Source: Nymphaea colorata (lineage: Eukaryota; Streptophyta; Magnoliopsida; Nymphaeales; Nymphaeaceae). Taken from it: a DNA stretch of 64,000 nt. The notes below the pieces were generated by a model. It was not told where the DNA came from. It saw only the letters and a list, made by a program, of their open reading frames with translations, and searched no databases. Both the position numbers and the translations under genes were made by a program. Of the stretch, positions 10,890-20,590 are shown piece after piece. Position 1 is the stretch's first letter. Each line of letters opens with the position of its first letter. Location of the stretch: positions 19,095,354-19,159,353 of the forward strand of contig NC_045142.1 in assembly GCF_008831285.2 (NCBI RefSeq), given 5' to 3'.

Positions 10890-12086
10890 TCAAATTCCTT
10901 CATGATATCCCAGTCCTCTCATGTTCATCTGAAAAGATATGCTAATTGGTTGCAAGATGCCATCTTCATTTTTTCCAAGACCAGTGAATGGACGGTAGCC
11001 ACCTTTCAGAAGCAACTGAAAACCCTTGGGGTTTTTCATGAAATGAACATACAATAGGTGTTCTTGGTAACTTGCACGATTGCTTGAAATAGCATAAGCA
11101 TTCCCGGATGGTTCCTCTATCTCCATGTTCTGCATCCATTCTTCCAAAGGTCTGTCCTTTGTTGTTCTTATGTTCGGTACATCTACCGGATCAATTGGCC
11201 TAGGGAGCATAGGTTGCATCAGCCTCTTGACCGGATCCTCAGCACGGACAATGATGACTGATGGACCAAAATTCCATTTTAGGCATTGATGAAGAGTGGA
11301 TGGGATCGCTCGTACTTGATGGATCCAAGGTCGTCCCAAAAGCAGGTTGTATGATGGTGGTACGTCTACCACATGAAATACAATGCAATGGCTAGTATTT
11401 TCAATGATCACATTCATGTCGAGGGTACCTTTGCTGTTCATGCCTCGGCCATCGTATTCGTAGATCTTGGTATTATCAGAACGATATTTGTTTTCATGAA
11501 ACCCCAATGTTTTAGCCGTGAGATCAGGACAAATATTCAAACCACTTCCTCCATCAATCAAAACATGTGGCACCGTCATCCCATTGACCTGAACAACGAT
11601 GTAAAGAGCATCTTCATGGAAATATCCCCATTTTGAGATGCCTTTTTCTGAGAATGTAATTGACTGATTTTTAGAAGCTTGAATCGAGTCTCCCTCATCC
11701 ATACGCTCTTCCAAGGGGAGAACGTCCAAATAGCATGGATCTTCATCTGAGGAGTCATTTGATGATTCGTCGCCTTGTAAGATAAAAGTCTTTGGAATCA
11801 TAGGAAGTTTCTTGGGCAAACTTTCTATCCTGCCTTTCATCATAGCAATGAAATCTAGAGGTTCCTTACCTTGGTCTACCACCATGATTTTGTGTGAGCT
11901 GCTCCCAATATAAGGTCGAATGTGCTCTTGTGGATGGTACGGAAGTGGAGTGACTGTAGTGATCATGGCTACTACCGTCTTTCCGTGGTCAGGGAATGGA
12001 TTCCTTAGTATCTCAGGGGTACTATCATCACAAATCTTGAGATCTTTGTTGATGAAGTCTTGAATAATATTTTGAGAACAAAACAA
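10890..12086 (-). CDS. aspartic protease of the Tat/Ogre element
   Basis: A 398-codon frame on the minus strand. The retropepsin motif is HVLIDGGSGLNICP, with catalytic D178, in the DGGS form typical of the Tat lineage. It is preceded by the flap-side VVQVNGM segment and followed by YNLLLGRPWIHQ, the conserved second half of the fold. The C-terminus carries GYRPFTGLGKNEDGILQPI, a glycine-rich tail seen next to RT in this lineage. The frame overlaps the end of gag by 82 nt in a different frame. The first codon listed is TTG, so it is not an independent AUG start, and the protein is expected as a gag-protease fusion through a frameshift. It would cleave the element's polyproteins inside virus-like particles. 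Confidence 0.85.
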   Translation of the reverse strand: MFCSQNIIQDFINKDLKICDDSTPEILRNPFPDHGKTVVAMITTVTPLPYHPQEHIRPYIGSSSHKIMVVDQGKEPLDFIAMMKGRIESLPKKLPMIPKTFILQGDESSNDSSDEDPCYLDVLPLEERMDEGDSIQASKNQSITFSEKGISKWGYFHEDALYIVVQVNGMTVPHVLIDGGSGLNICPDLTAKTLGFHENKYRSDNTKIYEYDGRGMNSKGTLDMNVIIENTSHCIVFHVVDVPPSYNLLLGRPWIHQVRAIPSTLHQCLKWNFGPSVIIVRAEDPVKRLMQPMLPRPIDPVDVPNIRTTKDRPLEEWMQNMEIEEPSGNAYAISSNRASYQEHLLYVHFMKNPKGFQLLLKGGYRPFTGLGKNEDGILQPISISFQMNMRGLGYHEGI

Positions 12087-13669
12087 TCCTCAGTGTCATG
12101 ACCAGGGGTACGATGAAACTTGCACAGTTTTTCTTTATTTTCTCCCATCATTTTCGGAGGCTCTGACACTTTTGGCAAGACGATAGTTCCTTTGGCGAGA
12201 AGGTATTCCAGGATCTTCTCCCGAGACTGGCTCAGAGGAGTGAATTTTCGGTCGTAGCTCCAACCTGGGTGTTTGTTCTTCCTTTCATCGTCGCCTTTGA
12301 GAAACTGTGTGTTCTTCTTGAAACTGACTCTCTTGTCATGCTTGTAGTTATTATCATGGTCCTTTCTAATGCCAGCATTGGCTATGAATTGTGCAGGCAG
12401 TTGTGTCCTTCCTCCTTTCTTTCCATCTTCTTTGTACTTAGGAGCAATAATTCCATCAAAATCTCCTTCCTCAATCCCTTCTTCTATCGAGTTTGCTTGT
12501 TCAATTAACTCAGCAAAGGTTTTGATCGGGGCATTGCGGATGAGACTTTTCAAGGGTTGGGCAAGATTTTTCCTAATGAGTGACAAGGCTTGTGTCTCAG
12601 AAATGGGCTCCTTCATCTTATTGCATTGCATTCTCCATTTTTGGATGAATTCTCGAGTCTTTTCTCCCTGTTTCTGACGAAGACTGCAAATGGTAATGAG
12701 GGTTGGAGCCATGGGAGCATTTTGTTCAAATCTTTCAACAAACATGTTAATCAACTTGTCAAACTCCTTCAGCTCGATTGGATTGATATTTTCTTTATAC
12801 CATTGTGCGGCAATGCCTTCAAGACTTCTTGGAAAATATCGGAACAAAGCTCTGTTATTTGTCCGAATTTTGTAGCAATCATTGAAAAAGGTTGAAAGAT
12901 GAACGTGTGGACAGGTGGTTCCATCATATCTGATGAATTCTCTAGGCAAGCCTTTCACGTCTTCGTCTCCTTCAATGCCAAGGTAGTAGTCCTCACATGA
13001 GTATGAACGTTTTCCCTTCCCCCTAAGCTCAAGATTGTTCATTCTTTTCTCCATTTCGTAGAATCTGCGCTTAGTCAGACTTTCATCATCACTTGATTCG
13101 ACCAATTCTGGCCTGGTCTTTTTCTTTTTGCCCTTGATCTCCTTTACTTTTTCTTCAGAACTCTCACTGTATGAGCTGCTGCTAGTGATGTATTTCTTTG
13201 TCTTTTTTACTTTCTTGGTAGGTTTTCTCTTCCTTTTAGGCTTCTCTTCCGAACTTTCAGTGGTGATAGGACTGGGTGAGCTGTTTTCTATCATAACATC
13301 TTTTCCCTTTTTATTTTTCTTTGTTGTCTGTTTCTTTTTGAGAGAAGACAGTTCGGGTTTTTCTTCCTTACTAGTTGTCGAATCTGAACTCAAATGGTCT
13401 TCATCCTGATTTTCAACAAAAGACTTGTTTTTCTTCTTTCTTTTCTGCTTGGCAGTCTTTTCATTATTCGTCCCTGGAGTAACCATCAAAGCCTTTTGCT
13501 CTTCTTGCTCCTTCATAAATTGCTCCATGAACAAACGGAACATATAGTAAGCTTCTGGCTCGATTGCTGGGAGGCCAAGTGTTTCTGGACGGAGTTCAGT
13601 GGATGAAGCCTCGTTTTGAGGAGTCTGCTTAGCTTGCGATCTAGTTTCAACCATCTTGTTGGCTTTCAA
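12005..13669 (-). CDS. gag capsid/nucleocapsid protein of the Tat/Ogre element
   Basis: 554 codons from an AUG at the 5' side. Residues ~60-200 are Lys/Ser/Glu-rich, with many KKKK-type clusters. Residues ~235-420 match the retrotransposon gag domain (FIRYDGTTCPHVHLSTFF, AAQWYKE, SLRQKQGEKTREFIQKW). Near the C-terminus lies CKFHRTPGHDTEDC, the Cys/His nucleic-acid-binding motif of the lineage. The gag fold would build the virus-like particle. Just past CFVLK the frame departs from the family, while the overlapping frame continues it (NIIQDF). Either one A is missing from an A4 run at about 12067-12070 or a -1 frameshift occurs there. Confidence 0.88.
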   Translation of the reverse strand: MKANKMVETRSQAKQTPQNEASSTELRPETLGLPAIEPEAYYMFRLFMEQFMKEQEEQKALMVTPGTNNEKTAKQKRKKKNKSFVENQDEDHLSSDSTTSKEEKPELSSLKKKQTTKKNKKGKDVMIENSSPSPITTESSEEKPKRKRKPTKKVKKTKKYITSSSSYSESSEEKVKEIKGKKKKTRPELVESSDDESLTKRRFYEMEKRMNNLELRGKGKRSYSCEDYYLGIEGDEDVKGLPREFIRYDGTTCPHVHLSTFFNDCYKIRTNNRALFRYFPRSLEGIAAQWYKENINPIELKEFDKLINMFVERFEQNAPMAPTLITICSLRQKQGEKTREFIQKWRMQCNKMKEPISETQALSLIRKNLAQPLKSLIRNAPIKTFAELIEQANSIEEGIEEGDFDGIIAPKYKEDGKKGGRTQLPAQFIANAGIRKDHDNNYKHDKRVSFKKNTQFLKGDDERKNKHPGWSYDRKFTPLSQSREKILEYLLAKGTIVLPKVSEPPKMMGENKEKLCKFHRTPGHDTEDCFVLKILFKTSSTKISRFVMIVPLRY

Positions 13670-13899
13670 GTATTCACCTTATGACATAAGAAAATAGAGT
13701 TATTGGATGGAAATGATGACAAAATGAAGGTTCATATTGCATTACAAGTTTTAAAAGTTACATCCATAGACACTAATAAAGATGACAACGACAGAAGGAA
13801 TACAAAGTTGACAACATAAAACTTTTAGGGAAGGATGGATGGTGGTCGGTTGGCATCCCACCACTCAGCATATTCCTTCTTCACCACTGGGCCTATGAA

Positions 13900-15045
13900 T
13901 CAAGTATATGATATTTGTGTCTTCCATTCTTGTCGAGCTACTGCAAACAATGTCGTCCATTGAGGAGAACTAAGGTCAAATTCAGGAATAGCTCCAATTG
14001 GTGCATGCACAGAGACCATCTTCTGCCTTTGAGAGAACTGTCTCATACATCTATCAGCACAATAATCAACTATGAAGTAAGGGCCCAAGAGTGTGGTATG
14101 CCCATGATGATGGTGAGTGTATCGAGGTAGGCTCTGCCGACGATCACAATAATCCCAAATGATCTCTCCTTCATTCAATTGCTCGATCAAACGACGGTAT
14201 TGCTCCAAGGTTGTTAATGATCCATCAGTGTTTCTGAATAGACTGGCTTGTGGTCTCGCATGCTTGAGGAACCACAATTGTAAAGCATATGTGCATCATT
14301 CTATGAAGTCGATATCTCCAATGGTAAAGCGAGTGAGTCCTCGGTAAAGGAAGGCTAAAGTTGTCATTGCTACTGACAAGTGTCGGGTCCCTCTATGCCC
14401 CCATACTCGAAAAAGTTGGGCAATATGGACATCTAAAAGGTCACTTTCATTGGTAAAAAGGGTCACTCCTACTGTGCAGAGCATCATACAATGTTTAATT
14501 CTCCCTATGGCTTTTCGAGGTAGGGTAGAAGGTTCAACATAGGTTCCAAATTCTTCATACAAATTTTTCATGTTGATGCTTTGATTTTCATGGTTTTCTA
14601 CTAAAGGCCAAGTTTTCCGTCCAGTAAAGTGAGCAATGATGTCATTTGCATTGACCTTGGTTAGGTTCATAAGGAATTGTTTTTCCAATAGATCATTTGG
14701 GTCACAAGTTGGGGTAGGGAGGTCTAGTATTTCGGCAAATTCATCTAGTAATATTGTCATCTCTCCCCATGGAAACCAAAAAGAGGAGGTCCTTGAGTTC
14801 CAACACTCGGCGATTGCATGTACCAAATTTCCATCAACTGACTGCATTCCTCCAACTGCCACTGTCTCTAGCCCACATTCTTCAAAGTAAGAAGGAAACA
14901 TCCGAGAGAAGGTGGGATGCCAAGTCCGATACCATTCGGGAGCCAAAGGTTGAGACTCAAGAGAAATGTAGGTGGACCGTTCGGGACCTTCCCCAAAGAG
15001 GATGTGATCATAAGCGAATGTGACACCACGTTGGAAAGAATACAT
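13900..15045 (-). pseudogene. ORF1 with plant mobile domain, one premature stop
   Basis: Two open stretches (15045-14296 and 14277-13900) are in the same frame and separated only by a TGA at 14298-14296. The surrounding residues read DFIE-stop-CTYALQLWF, consistent with a TGG-to-TGA change. Together they make about 382 codons. Residues 88-110 (SFWFPWGEMTILLDEFAEIL, then DLP) match the signature of the aminotransferase-like plant mobile domain, as do the preceding HAIAECWNSRTSSF and later RVWGHRGTRHLS. The ORF lies between the 5' LTR and gag, in the sense orientation. That is where Ogre-type elements carry an extra ORF1 of unknown function. A role in the element's cycle is inferred from position only. 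Confidence 0.75.
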
Positions 15046-15184
15046 CTTGAATGATGACTCTAAAAGATAAAGATGGAATTAATGGAAAACATTGACTATG
15101 TTGACAAAGACAATATGAGGTAGATGTGCGGAATGAGGTTGCAAATCATCATCACATAAGGTTTCACGCACATAAACATCTATC

Positions 15185-15219
<35 letters not shown>

Positions 15220-15857
15220 GAAAATTGGGTATAGGAACCTAATTGAGATAATTTTATATCACGATAATCCGATATCAAGTTATGCTTATATACCTTACCC
15301 AAATGGCTTAGTACGAGCATAGATTCTTCCTTAGGCAACTAAAGGTATAGTTCATCAACTTCTTCTTGATCACTCGTCGATATACCATAAATTACCACTC
15401 ATGGTACTAACGAGGGGGCGTTCCCGCCCAAGGTGTAGTCTAGTTGTAAGGCTTAGTCTTGTGCTACCGCCAAAGACCAAGCCCGGCAACATGATGACCG
15501 GGACAAATAGGTATGAGGAATTTTGAAATATAAGAAATCATATAAAATGAGTTGTCTCTAATGCAATGTTGCCTAAGTTTGAAGATTAAAATAGAAGAGC
15601 AAACATGGTTTTCAAACAACTCCTAAATTGAGAAGGGTGGTATGTGATCATAGATATGTGTGAACATGATTGATCCTTTCAATTAGTCTTATGTGCAAGA
15701 AAACAATCACAATCACAATCACCAAACAATACAATGAAATGCCAATGGGGTTGAGGCCAAAAGAGGGGACATGCTTTATCATTGGCAATGTATGAGATGT
15801 TCAAATTATTGAAAATGCATCAATTATAATCATAGCCAAACGATAACGGGTCCCATC
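15046..15857 (-). other. 5' untranslated leader of the Tat/Ogre element
   Basis: This is the stretch between ORF1 and the inner edge of the 5' LTR. There is no conserved ORF. A T-run of about 27 bases sits at 15190-15216 (poly-A on the element strand). The bases next to the LTR (GATGGGACCCGTTATCG on the minus strand) should hold the primer-binding site, but I could not match them to a tRNA 3' end. Confidence 0.6.
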
Positions 15858-17521
15858 TGTTTGCATCCCAAAATTTTCATGGGTTTTGGAGTGCTCCAGA
15901 AAAATAAGGTTTTTGTTTTGAAAGAGGAAAGAAAGGGACTCGTCCGTCGGTACGAGGATCGACCATTCCAAGCGCCTTTACTGGGGGTAATCAACCCAAG
16001 GACTATGTTTATCATTGATGCATTTCGTTTTAACTTAAACATCTTTTTGATTCTGTATGCGGTGTAGAAAATATTGAAAGTTTGGAGTTTCAAACTTTTG
16101 AAAAGGTTCTTGAAGAATTGCTTGAAAAAGTGAAATGTTTTGAGGAAAAAATGAAACTAGTAAATATCATTTGAAAAACTTGTGAAAACATTTTGAAATC
16201 ACTTTAGTGTTCTCTTAAGACTTTAAGTAGGTTTGAGATTTTGCTCTAATTCGGTTACCACCTATCTAGAGCTCCATCCCTTCTTGCTTAAGTTCTTTTA
16301 GAGAGGTGCTTGTGATCACAAGTGAAATAAAGTGGGTGAGAATGCATGAATGCATTTACACTATATGATTGAAAAAAAGTAAAACATTTCTACCACAACA
16401 TTCATCTAATATCATTCCTACCACAACATACATCTAAGATTTCGTTGTTATAATTATTATATATAAGAAGGAAAAGTTTTTGAAAATGGATAGAGATTGT
16501 AGACCATCAAGCATGATTCCAATATTGGGTCATTACTTGATTTGTGGTCTTATTGAAGTTGGTAAATAGAAAGTTCATGAGATGAGAATGTTAAGAAGAA
16601 TACAAGAGATAAAACAATCTTATGAAAGGAAAGAGAGAGATATAGAGAAAGACATGCATACTTGTGTACATATCATCACATATAAAGAGAAAAAGATGTA
16701 TTGATTCGAAGAGAAAGAGAGATTTTAGAGGAAAAGAAAAATATCATACGCATATATGGGTATGAGAAATGTTATAAGAGAAGATATTTGTCTTGAAAAG
16801 AGGAATAAATATTTGAAAGAGAGGAGATGGAACACATGTACATACGTATTCATGCACATATGAAAATTTATAAAATAGAAAGTGAAAGCATAGAGAGAGA
16901 AAGATGGGGGTCATCATGTTAGCATAAATGTATATAACATGTGTATACATCCATACCTTCACAAGATTAAAAAAATCAAGGAACAACTTAAAATTATCAA
17001 CTTCAAATTTAATGTGGGCCAGAGGGGAGCTTGGACTCATGCAAGAGTCTAAGCTAAGTCCCTAAGGCCATATTAGAAGGTTCTTTTTGAAAATGTTTTG
17101 AAAAATATGATTTATATAAGTATAGAATGTTATTATTTAGTTTGTTGTAAAGGATATATTTCTTCCACCGTTGGGTATGAAAGAAAACAAGCAACATAAC
17201 GAAGCACTCGTTAGGGTTCCTAATGTGATGATTAAGAAAGAATCTAGCGCAAAATGCCATGAAAATGCATATTAACATGTACATTTTCGTGAGGGTTTAT
17301 CCCGGGTTGGACAAGTCCCAACCTCAAAAATTAATATGAAAATAAAGAGTCCCCAAACCACACTCTCATTCCCGCCATACATTCACATGTAAGTAAAGAA
17401 CCAAGCAATCATGCGTGCATAATTTATAGATAACATTCAAGGAATGAAAGAAAGAAAGAGAATGATGGAAAAAGCAAAGTTCAATTAGGAGGGAAGACAT
17501 GATGTAACTATGAATTGATAT

Positions 17522-18275
17522 ACCACTTCATCTTCTCATGTTCCCGGTGCACTTGAGTATAGCCTCTTGACTCTAAAATAGAGATTGAGAGCTATCTCTT
17601 TTGGCCATGGAGAAGAGAGGAAAATAAGAGGAAACAAAAAAAAACAATAAGAATGTATTCATGAAAAGAAAGAACATGCTTAAAATGAAAGATCATCTCA
17701 TCTTTCCATGCTCCCAGTGCACTTTGAGTATAGCCTCTTGTCTCTAAAAAGAGATTGAGAGCTACCTTTTTTAGCCGTGGGGAGATGAAGATGAGAAGAA
17801 AATATAGAAAGAGATACAATGTTATATTTAATAAAAGAGAAAACATGATTCAATCATGAAACGAAAGATCTTCTCATCTTTTCACACTCCCAATGCACTT
17901 GAGCATAGCCTCTTGTCTCTAAAAAGAGATTGAGGGCTATCTCTTTTGGTCATGGGAAGAGGAAGAAGAAAGAAAAAAAAAAAAAATAACAAGGACAAGA
18001 CTATTGAAGAAATGAAATAACAATAACAACAAAAATATATTCATTAAGGAAAACAATAACAACAACAAGAATATATTATTGAAGAGAAGAAAGAGCAATA
18101 AGATATTAATATAGAGAAAGAACAAGAACAACAAGAATACTTGAAAGAACATGATTTAATCATAAAATAAGATATCATCTCATCTTTTCATGCTCCCGAT
18201 GCATTTGAGCATAGCCTCTTGTCTCTAAAAAGAGGTTGAGTGCTATCTCCTTTGGCCATGGGGAGATGAAGATGA
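17522..18275. repeat. four spaced copies of a ~95-bp block in the 5' LTR
   Basis: Blocks begin near 17522, 17693, 17869 and 18176 and share GTGCACTTGAG(C/T)ATAGCCT, CTCTAAAAAGAG(A/G)TTGAG and TTTGGCCATGG. They lie downstream of the TATA motif and so in the transcribed part of the LTR. Confidence 0.75.
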
Positions 18276-18388
18276 GAAGAGAAAATGAAAACAACAACAA
18301 CACTATGTTTAAGAGAAAGAAATAACATAATAATAAGAACATTAATGAAAAGAAAGAAGAGAGAAATGAGAGAGATGAAGATTACATA

Positions 18389-18392
18389 CCTC
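18389..18392 (-). promoter_or_regulatory. candidate 5' splice site in the LTR leader
   Basis: The minus strand reads ATTAGAG|GTATGTAATC, a near-consensus plant donor, about 220 nt downstream of the TATA motif. The same donor is kept in the 3' LTR (about 5890). It could remove the ~2.5-kb LTR remainder, but no matching acceptor was identified. Confidence 0.3.
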
Positions 18393-18606
18393 TAATAGGA
18401 AATAACTTAAGGAAGATGAACACCTTCACTTGAAGATCCGCTTTTAAATGAAGCTCCAAAAGTGCTTGCTCTAAGTTGGAGAAGGAAATGAAAAGAGGAA
18501 GAGGGAGAGAGAGAGAGAGCTCAAGAGAAACTCTAAGTCTTCAAGTGAGAATACACTAGAGTTTCTCCCAAGGACCAATCTTGCCCAAGAGGGGGGATAT
18601 GGGGGG

Positions 18607-18614
18607 TATTTATA
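18607..18614 (-). promoter_or_regulatory. TATA box of the 5' LTR promoter
   Basis: The minus strand reads CCTCTATAAATACCCCCC, an exact plant TATA consensus (TATAAATA), and the motif is conserved in the other LTR at 6105-6112. About 640 bp separate it from the LTR start, a plausible U3 length. Confidence 0.65.
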
Positions 18615-18654
18615 GAGGATTTTGGAGCTAAAACCCAAAATTTGAATTTTTTTG

Positions 18655-19085
18655 ACCTAAAAAGACTAAAATCACCCTCCAAAAAGAGATTCTTTTGGCC
18701 AAAAGGAAGGGCAAATGAGTCTTGTCCACCCAAAAAGACTAAAACTACCCTCTAAAAGGATGTTTTTTGGTCAAAAGGGGGGGTAAATTGGTCTTGTTTA
18801 CCAAAAAGACTAAAATCACCCTCTAAAAGGAGGTTTTTTGGTCAAAAGGAGGGGCAAATCGGTCTTGTTTAAAAAAAGACTAAAATCACCCTCTAAAAGA
18901 AGGTTTTTTGGTCAAAAGGAGGGGCAAATTGGTCTTGTTTGAAAAAGACTAAAATCACCCTCTAAAAGAATGTTTTTTGGTCAAAAGGAGGGGCAAATCG
19001 GTCTTGTTTGAAAAAAACTAAAATCACCCTCTAAAGGAGGTTTTATGGTCAAAAGGAGGGGCAAATCGGTCTTAAATGATTGATT
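18655..19085. repeat. ~68-bp tandem array in U3 of the 5' LTR
   Basis: Six imperfect head-to-tail units matching those at 6151-6575, starting about 40 bp upstream of the TATA motif in transcription sense. Direct repeats in U3 are known enhancers in some plant retrotransposons such as Tnt1. The same function here is inferred. Confidence 0.85.
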
Positions 19086-19394
19086 TGGATCTGAACTTGG
19101 GTTTTGGATCTAAAAGTAGTATTTTGGATTTAATTTGGATCTGAGAGTTCTATTTTGGATCTGAGAGTAGTATTTTGGAAATCTTTTGCCTAAATTTGAA
19201 TTTCGCACTTGGATAAAACATCATAGTCCTTTAGAAAAATTTGGGGTGATTACATCTAGATATGAACATATCTCAACTTGATCTCCCTTATTCACATTTC
19301 TCATCTGATGTTGCAGATTAGATTTCACAATGGTATCACAAAATCAAGGTACATTTGTTTGTTAGGTTTTGGATGATATTCAAACTTAGAAATT

Positions 19395-19510
19395 AAAATT
19401 TTTAGTCTAGTCCTTGGTCTAATTACCCCTGGTAAAGAAACCAGTTATAGTTAGGCCTTGTACCAATAGGTTTGGTCCCATCTCTCGAAATCCACATTTG
19501 GAAATTGAAG
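19395..19510 (+). repeat. diverged direct repeat, copy 1
   Basis: Shares TTAGTCTAGTCCTTGGT, CCTTGTACCAA, GTCTCATCTCTC-like and GGAGGTGAGT-like blocks, in the same order, with 20465-20590. The copies lie ~1.07 kb apart in the same orientation. Confidence 0.55.
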
Positions 19511-20464
19511 GTGAGTACAACTAAATCATCCCATGTATACAGTATACATGTAGAATGAAACTTTTACATGTAAGCTGTCAGGTGCTTAGCTCAAGTCACT
19601 ATAGTGATTAACCAACTAGCTAAAGCTTAGCCTTTGCAATTCTAGCTCGTGCTCAAGATGAGGGTGGAGGTCAGTTTGGTCATCTTGGATTAGGTATGTT
19701 TATTTCTCTTTCTTTATTTCTTTCTTTCTTAGTAGCATGCTTTAGGTAATTTCCTACCTTGATAGCTTGCTTAGTGTAATTTTTATTCTACACTAGGTTA
19801 AATTAGTTTTGCACTTAGGCTAGTTTGCTTTGTATTTTTATACATATATAATTTTGAATGACTCTAGATTAGGTGTGGAGCTCAGGTATATCTCCATCTC
19901 CCTTTTCTCTTTTATTTCATTTCAATACTTACTTTTGGTGTTACAATTCCTTTTTGCTCTTTGCATGCATATAATTATCCTTCTATTGTAATTTATTTTG
20001 ATCTAGGCATGCATGAATAATGCTTTGATTATGTAGCATGGTCTATATGAATGTTGCACACAACATCTTTGGATTAGGAATATTATCAAATATGATCAAT
20101 ATTGTGTCGTCTAGGCACATGAAATCCTCAATTTGATATGATTCCTAGATGAATACACTTTAAAAAACATGTTTTTGAAATCATTTATCATAATCAAGGT
20201 GAAACCTTAGGTCAAAAGCTCAAACCCAAAGTTTATTGTTAGAGCCTCATCCAAAAACCCTAACTCTAGAAGTGTCATCTTGATCATATATGTTCATAGT
20301 TTGCATTGAATCATATAGAGTATATTGACAGTTGCATGGATCAATGATGAACGAATGGGCCAAACAATCACTATATATGAGTTCTCATGTTTGCAAACCC
20401 TAAATTTCTGACATCGACATATATTTGAACTTAAACTTATATTTGGAAGGCATTCAACCACTTA

Positions 20465-20590
20465 GATCATATAAAGTCTTAGTCTAGTCCTTGGTTTTGA
20501 TTATCCCAGTAAAGGCACTAGGAATGGTCATACCTTGTACCAAGCTAAATGAGTCTCATCTCTCTGGATCTTGTGATGATCTAATGGAGG
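20465..20590 (+). repeat. diverged direct repeat, copy 2
   Basis: Partner of 19395-19510: TCTTAGTCTAGTCCTTGGTT, CATACCTTGTACCAAGC and GTCTCATCTCTCTGGAT are kept, with many substitutions between. This suggests an old tandem or terminal duplication. Confidence 0.55.

Larger units (their letters stand above)
3465..19254 (-). mobile_element. Tat/Ogre-type Ty3/gypsy LTR retrotransposon
   Basis: Two direct copies of a ~3.3-3.4-kb sequence (3465-6748 and 15858-19254) flank a ~9.1-kb internal region. In minus-strand order that region holds ORF1 (plant mobile domain), gag, protease, RT, gypsy RNase H, archaeal-type RNase H and integrase. An extra ORF before gag, a second RNase H and very long LTRs are hallmarks of the Tat/Ogre lineage. 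The LTRs begin TGTAATCACC on the minus strand. A purine-rich tract (AAAGAGGGGCATC) abuts the 3' LTR at 6749. I could not assign the primer-binding site: the sequence after the 5' LTR reads GATGGGACCCGTTATCG. Nonsense and frameshift mutations make this copy non-autonomous. Confidence 0.9.
15858..19254 (-). repeat. 5' LTR of the Tat/Ogre-type element
   Basis: A 3.4-kb LTR with plus-strand ends TGTTTGCATCCC and GGTGATTACA, that is TGTAATCACC...GATGCAAACA as the element reads. It is the longer and apparently less damaged copy. It includes a TATA motif (18607-18614), a 68-bp tandem array in U3 (18655-19085), a CT-rich leader after the TATA motif, a consensus 5' splice site near 18390 and four spaced ~95-bp blocks (17522-18275). 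The flank after 19254 reads TCTAG; its partner at the other end is hidden by the gap. Confidence 0.88.

Noticed and set aside
13900-15045. Host plant mobile domain gene
   Set aside because: It sits between the LTR and gag of one retrotransposon, in sense, with no introns or flanking host sequence.
15190-15216. T-run as the poly-A tail of a processed retrocopy on the minus strand
   Set aside because: It lies inside the leader of the LTR element with no adjacent spliced coding sequence.
19330-19350. ATGGTATCAC as a copia primer-binding site
   Set aside because: It matches only the first bases of the initiator-Met site, no LTR end sits beside it, and no plus-strand copia coding follows.
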